Assembly: GCF_020731355.1 (NCBI RefSeq)
Contig: NZ_JAJFZK010000001.1
Location: 310,001-374,000, forward strand
Direction of reading: 5' to 3'
Source: Bacillus sp. REN16
GTDB taxonomy: Bacteria > Bacillota > Bacilli > Bacillales > Bacillaceae_L
DNA length: 64,000 nt
Part shown: positions 63,417-64,000 of the stretch, in pieces
How positions within the stretch are numbered: position 1 is the first letter of the stretch
How the letters are laid out: the number at the start of each line of letters is the position of its first letter
The notes under the pieces: generated by a model
What the model saw: the letters and a program-made list of their open reading frames with translations, nothing else
What the model was told of the DNA's origin: nothing
Databases searched by the model: none
Position numbers and translations under genes: made by a program

Positions 63417-64000
63417 TTATGGGATGAATCCTTCACCGAGTCGAACAACTTGAGCTGAACCCTGATGACCTTTAGTCACGTTTCTTGTATCGAAAACAAG
63501 ATTGCTGAAGGTTAAAATCAGGTCTAGTGGTATTGCAGAATGGTTGGTTAAAATGATGATGCAATCCATCTCACGTAATATTTCTTCCGAAAGCTCTGTG
63601 TTGGTATACAAATGGTCTCCAATTAAAATTGATGGTACAAATGGGTCATGGTAATAAACATTGGTACCCTCTTCGTTAAACTTCTCTAAAATTTCTATTG
63701 CAGCTGAATCCCGTGTATCTGCTACATCCCTTTTATAGGTAATCCCATAAATAAGAATTTTTGCCTGAGTCAGAGATTTATTAGACTTCAGTAGCCCTTT
63801 CGTACGGTCTACGATATGTTCGACCATTCTTTGGTTTGTAATATCAGCTGTCGAAATAAATTCGCTTCTCGTCGCTAATTGTTGTAGTTTCCATTGAAGA
63901 TAAAAGGGGTCAACTGGAATACAATGGCCGCCAATCCCTGGTCCCGGATAGAATGGGGTAAAACCGTAAGGCTTGGTAGAAGCAGCATCAACGACCTCCC
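63417..64000 (-). CDS. Nucleotide-sugar (UDP-GlcNAc/ManNAc-type) dehydrogenase, C-terminal part
   Basis: The 5' end is outside the window: the frame is open to 64000. It reads EVVDAASTKPYGFTPFYPGPGIGGHCIPVDPFYLQWK with the catalytic Cys in GGHCIP, then ILIYGITYKRDVADTRDSAAIEIL and ends GSAQVVRLGEGFIP. GIGGHCIPVDP marks the UDP-N-acetylhexosamine dehydrogenase branch (WecC/WbpA-like) rather than UDP-glucose dehydrogenase, so the cluster may make two different uronic acids. Minus strand, facing the small coat-like genes. Confidence 0.92.
   Translation of the reverse strand, partial: EVVDAASTKPYGFTPFYPGPGIGGHCIPVDPFYLQWKLQQLATRSEFISTADITNQRMVEHIVDRTKGLLKSNKSLTQAKILIYGITYKRDVADTRDSAAIEILEKFNEEGTNVYYHDPFVPSILIGDHLYTNTELSEEILREMDCIIILTNHSAIPLDLILTFSNLVFDTRNVTKGHQGSAQVVRLGEGFIP

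Overview
The window looks like chromosomal DNA from a low-GC, endospore-forming Firmicute of the Bacillaceae (Bacillus or a close relative). Gene order from 1 to 44 kb follows the Bacillus subtilis fabF-yjaZ-app-yjbA-trpS-opp-yjbC-spx-mecA-coiA-pepF-yjbH-yjbJKLM-nadK-yjbO-prpE-mgtE-yjbQ-fabI segment as I remember it. Shine-Dalgarno sites are strong and GGAGG-like, TTG and GTG starts are common, and most operons end in clear hairpin-T terminators.

Layout. 1-2 kb: the 3' part of fabF and a yjaZ-type metalloprotease whose start codon is out of frame. 2.0-2.8 kb: a non-coding tandem array with an exact 53-bp period. 2.8-3.7 kb: a NERD/zinc-ribbon protein. 4.0-24.3 kb: three complete oligopeptide ABC transporters. 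Two have the order D-F-A-B-C and sit in tandem (the second is appDFABC). The third is oppABCDF. Between the second and third lie yjbA and trpS, the latter with a T-box leader. 24.5-38.4 kb: housekeeping and stress-control genes, including Spx and two proteolytic adaptors (MecA and YjbH), CoiA, PepF, the small alarmone synthetase YjbM, NAD kinase and PrpE. 38.5-44.0 kb: a SEDS-family polymerase, MgtE, the YjbQ antiporter and FabI, the last with a FapR-like operator over its promoter.

44.0-53.3 kb: an accessory and decaying stretch where B. subtilis would have cotO-cotZYXWV. It holds a frameshifted orphan reading frame, an MFS remnant run into a DUF1835 gene, a truncated Nudix gene, a methyltransferase with an apparent small deletion, and a DUF3231 gene whose middle has been inverted. 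Intact genes here include two GNAT acetyltransferases and an ECF sigma/anti-sigma pair with a matching ECF promoter.

53.5-64.0 kb: an MFS exporter, then a likely spore-surface cluster. It encodes a nucleotidyltransferase and UDP-glucose dehydrogenase pair, a DUF1360 (YjcA-like) protein, a kinase-fold protein, a GT4 glycosyltransferase overlapping a HipA-like kinase-fold protein, two coiled-coil proteins sharing an N-terminal motif, a 12-cysteine protein, a 36-residue basic protein ending in a Cys-rich tail, and the 3' part of a second nucleotide-sugar dehydrogenase that runs off the window. The first two genes would make UDP-glucuronate and the other genes could attach or anchor sugar polymers on the spore. 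The spore role is inference.
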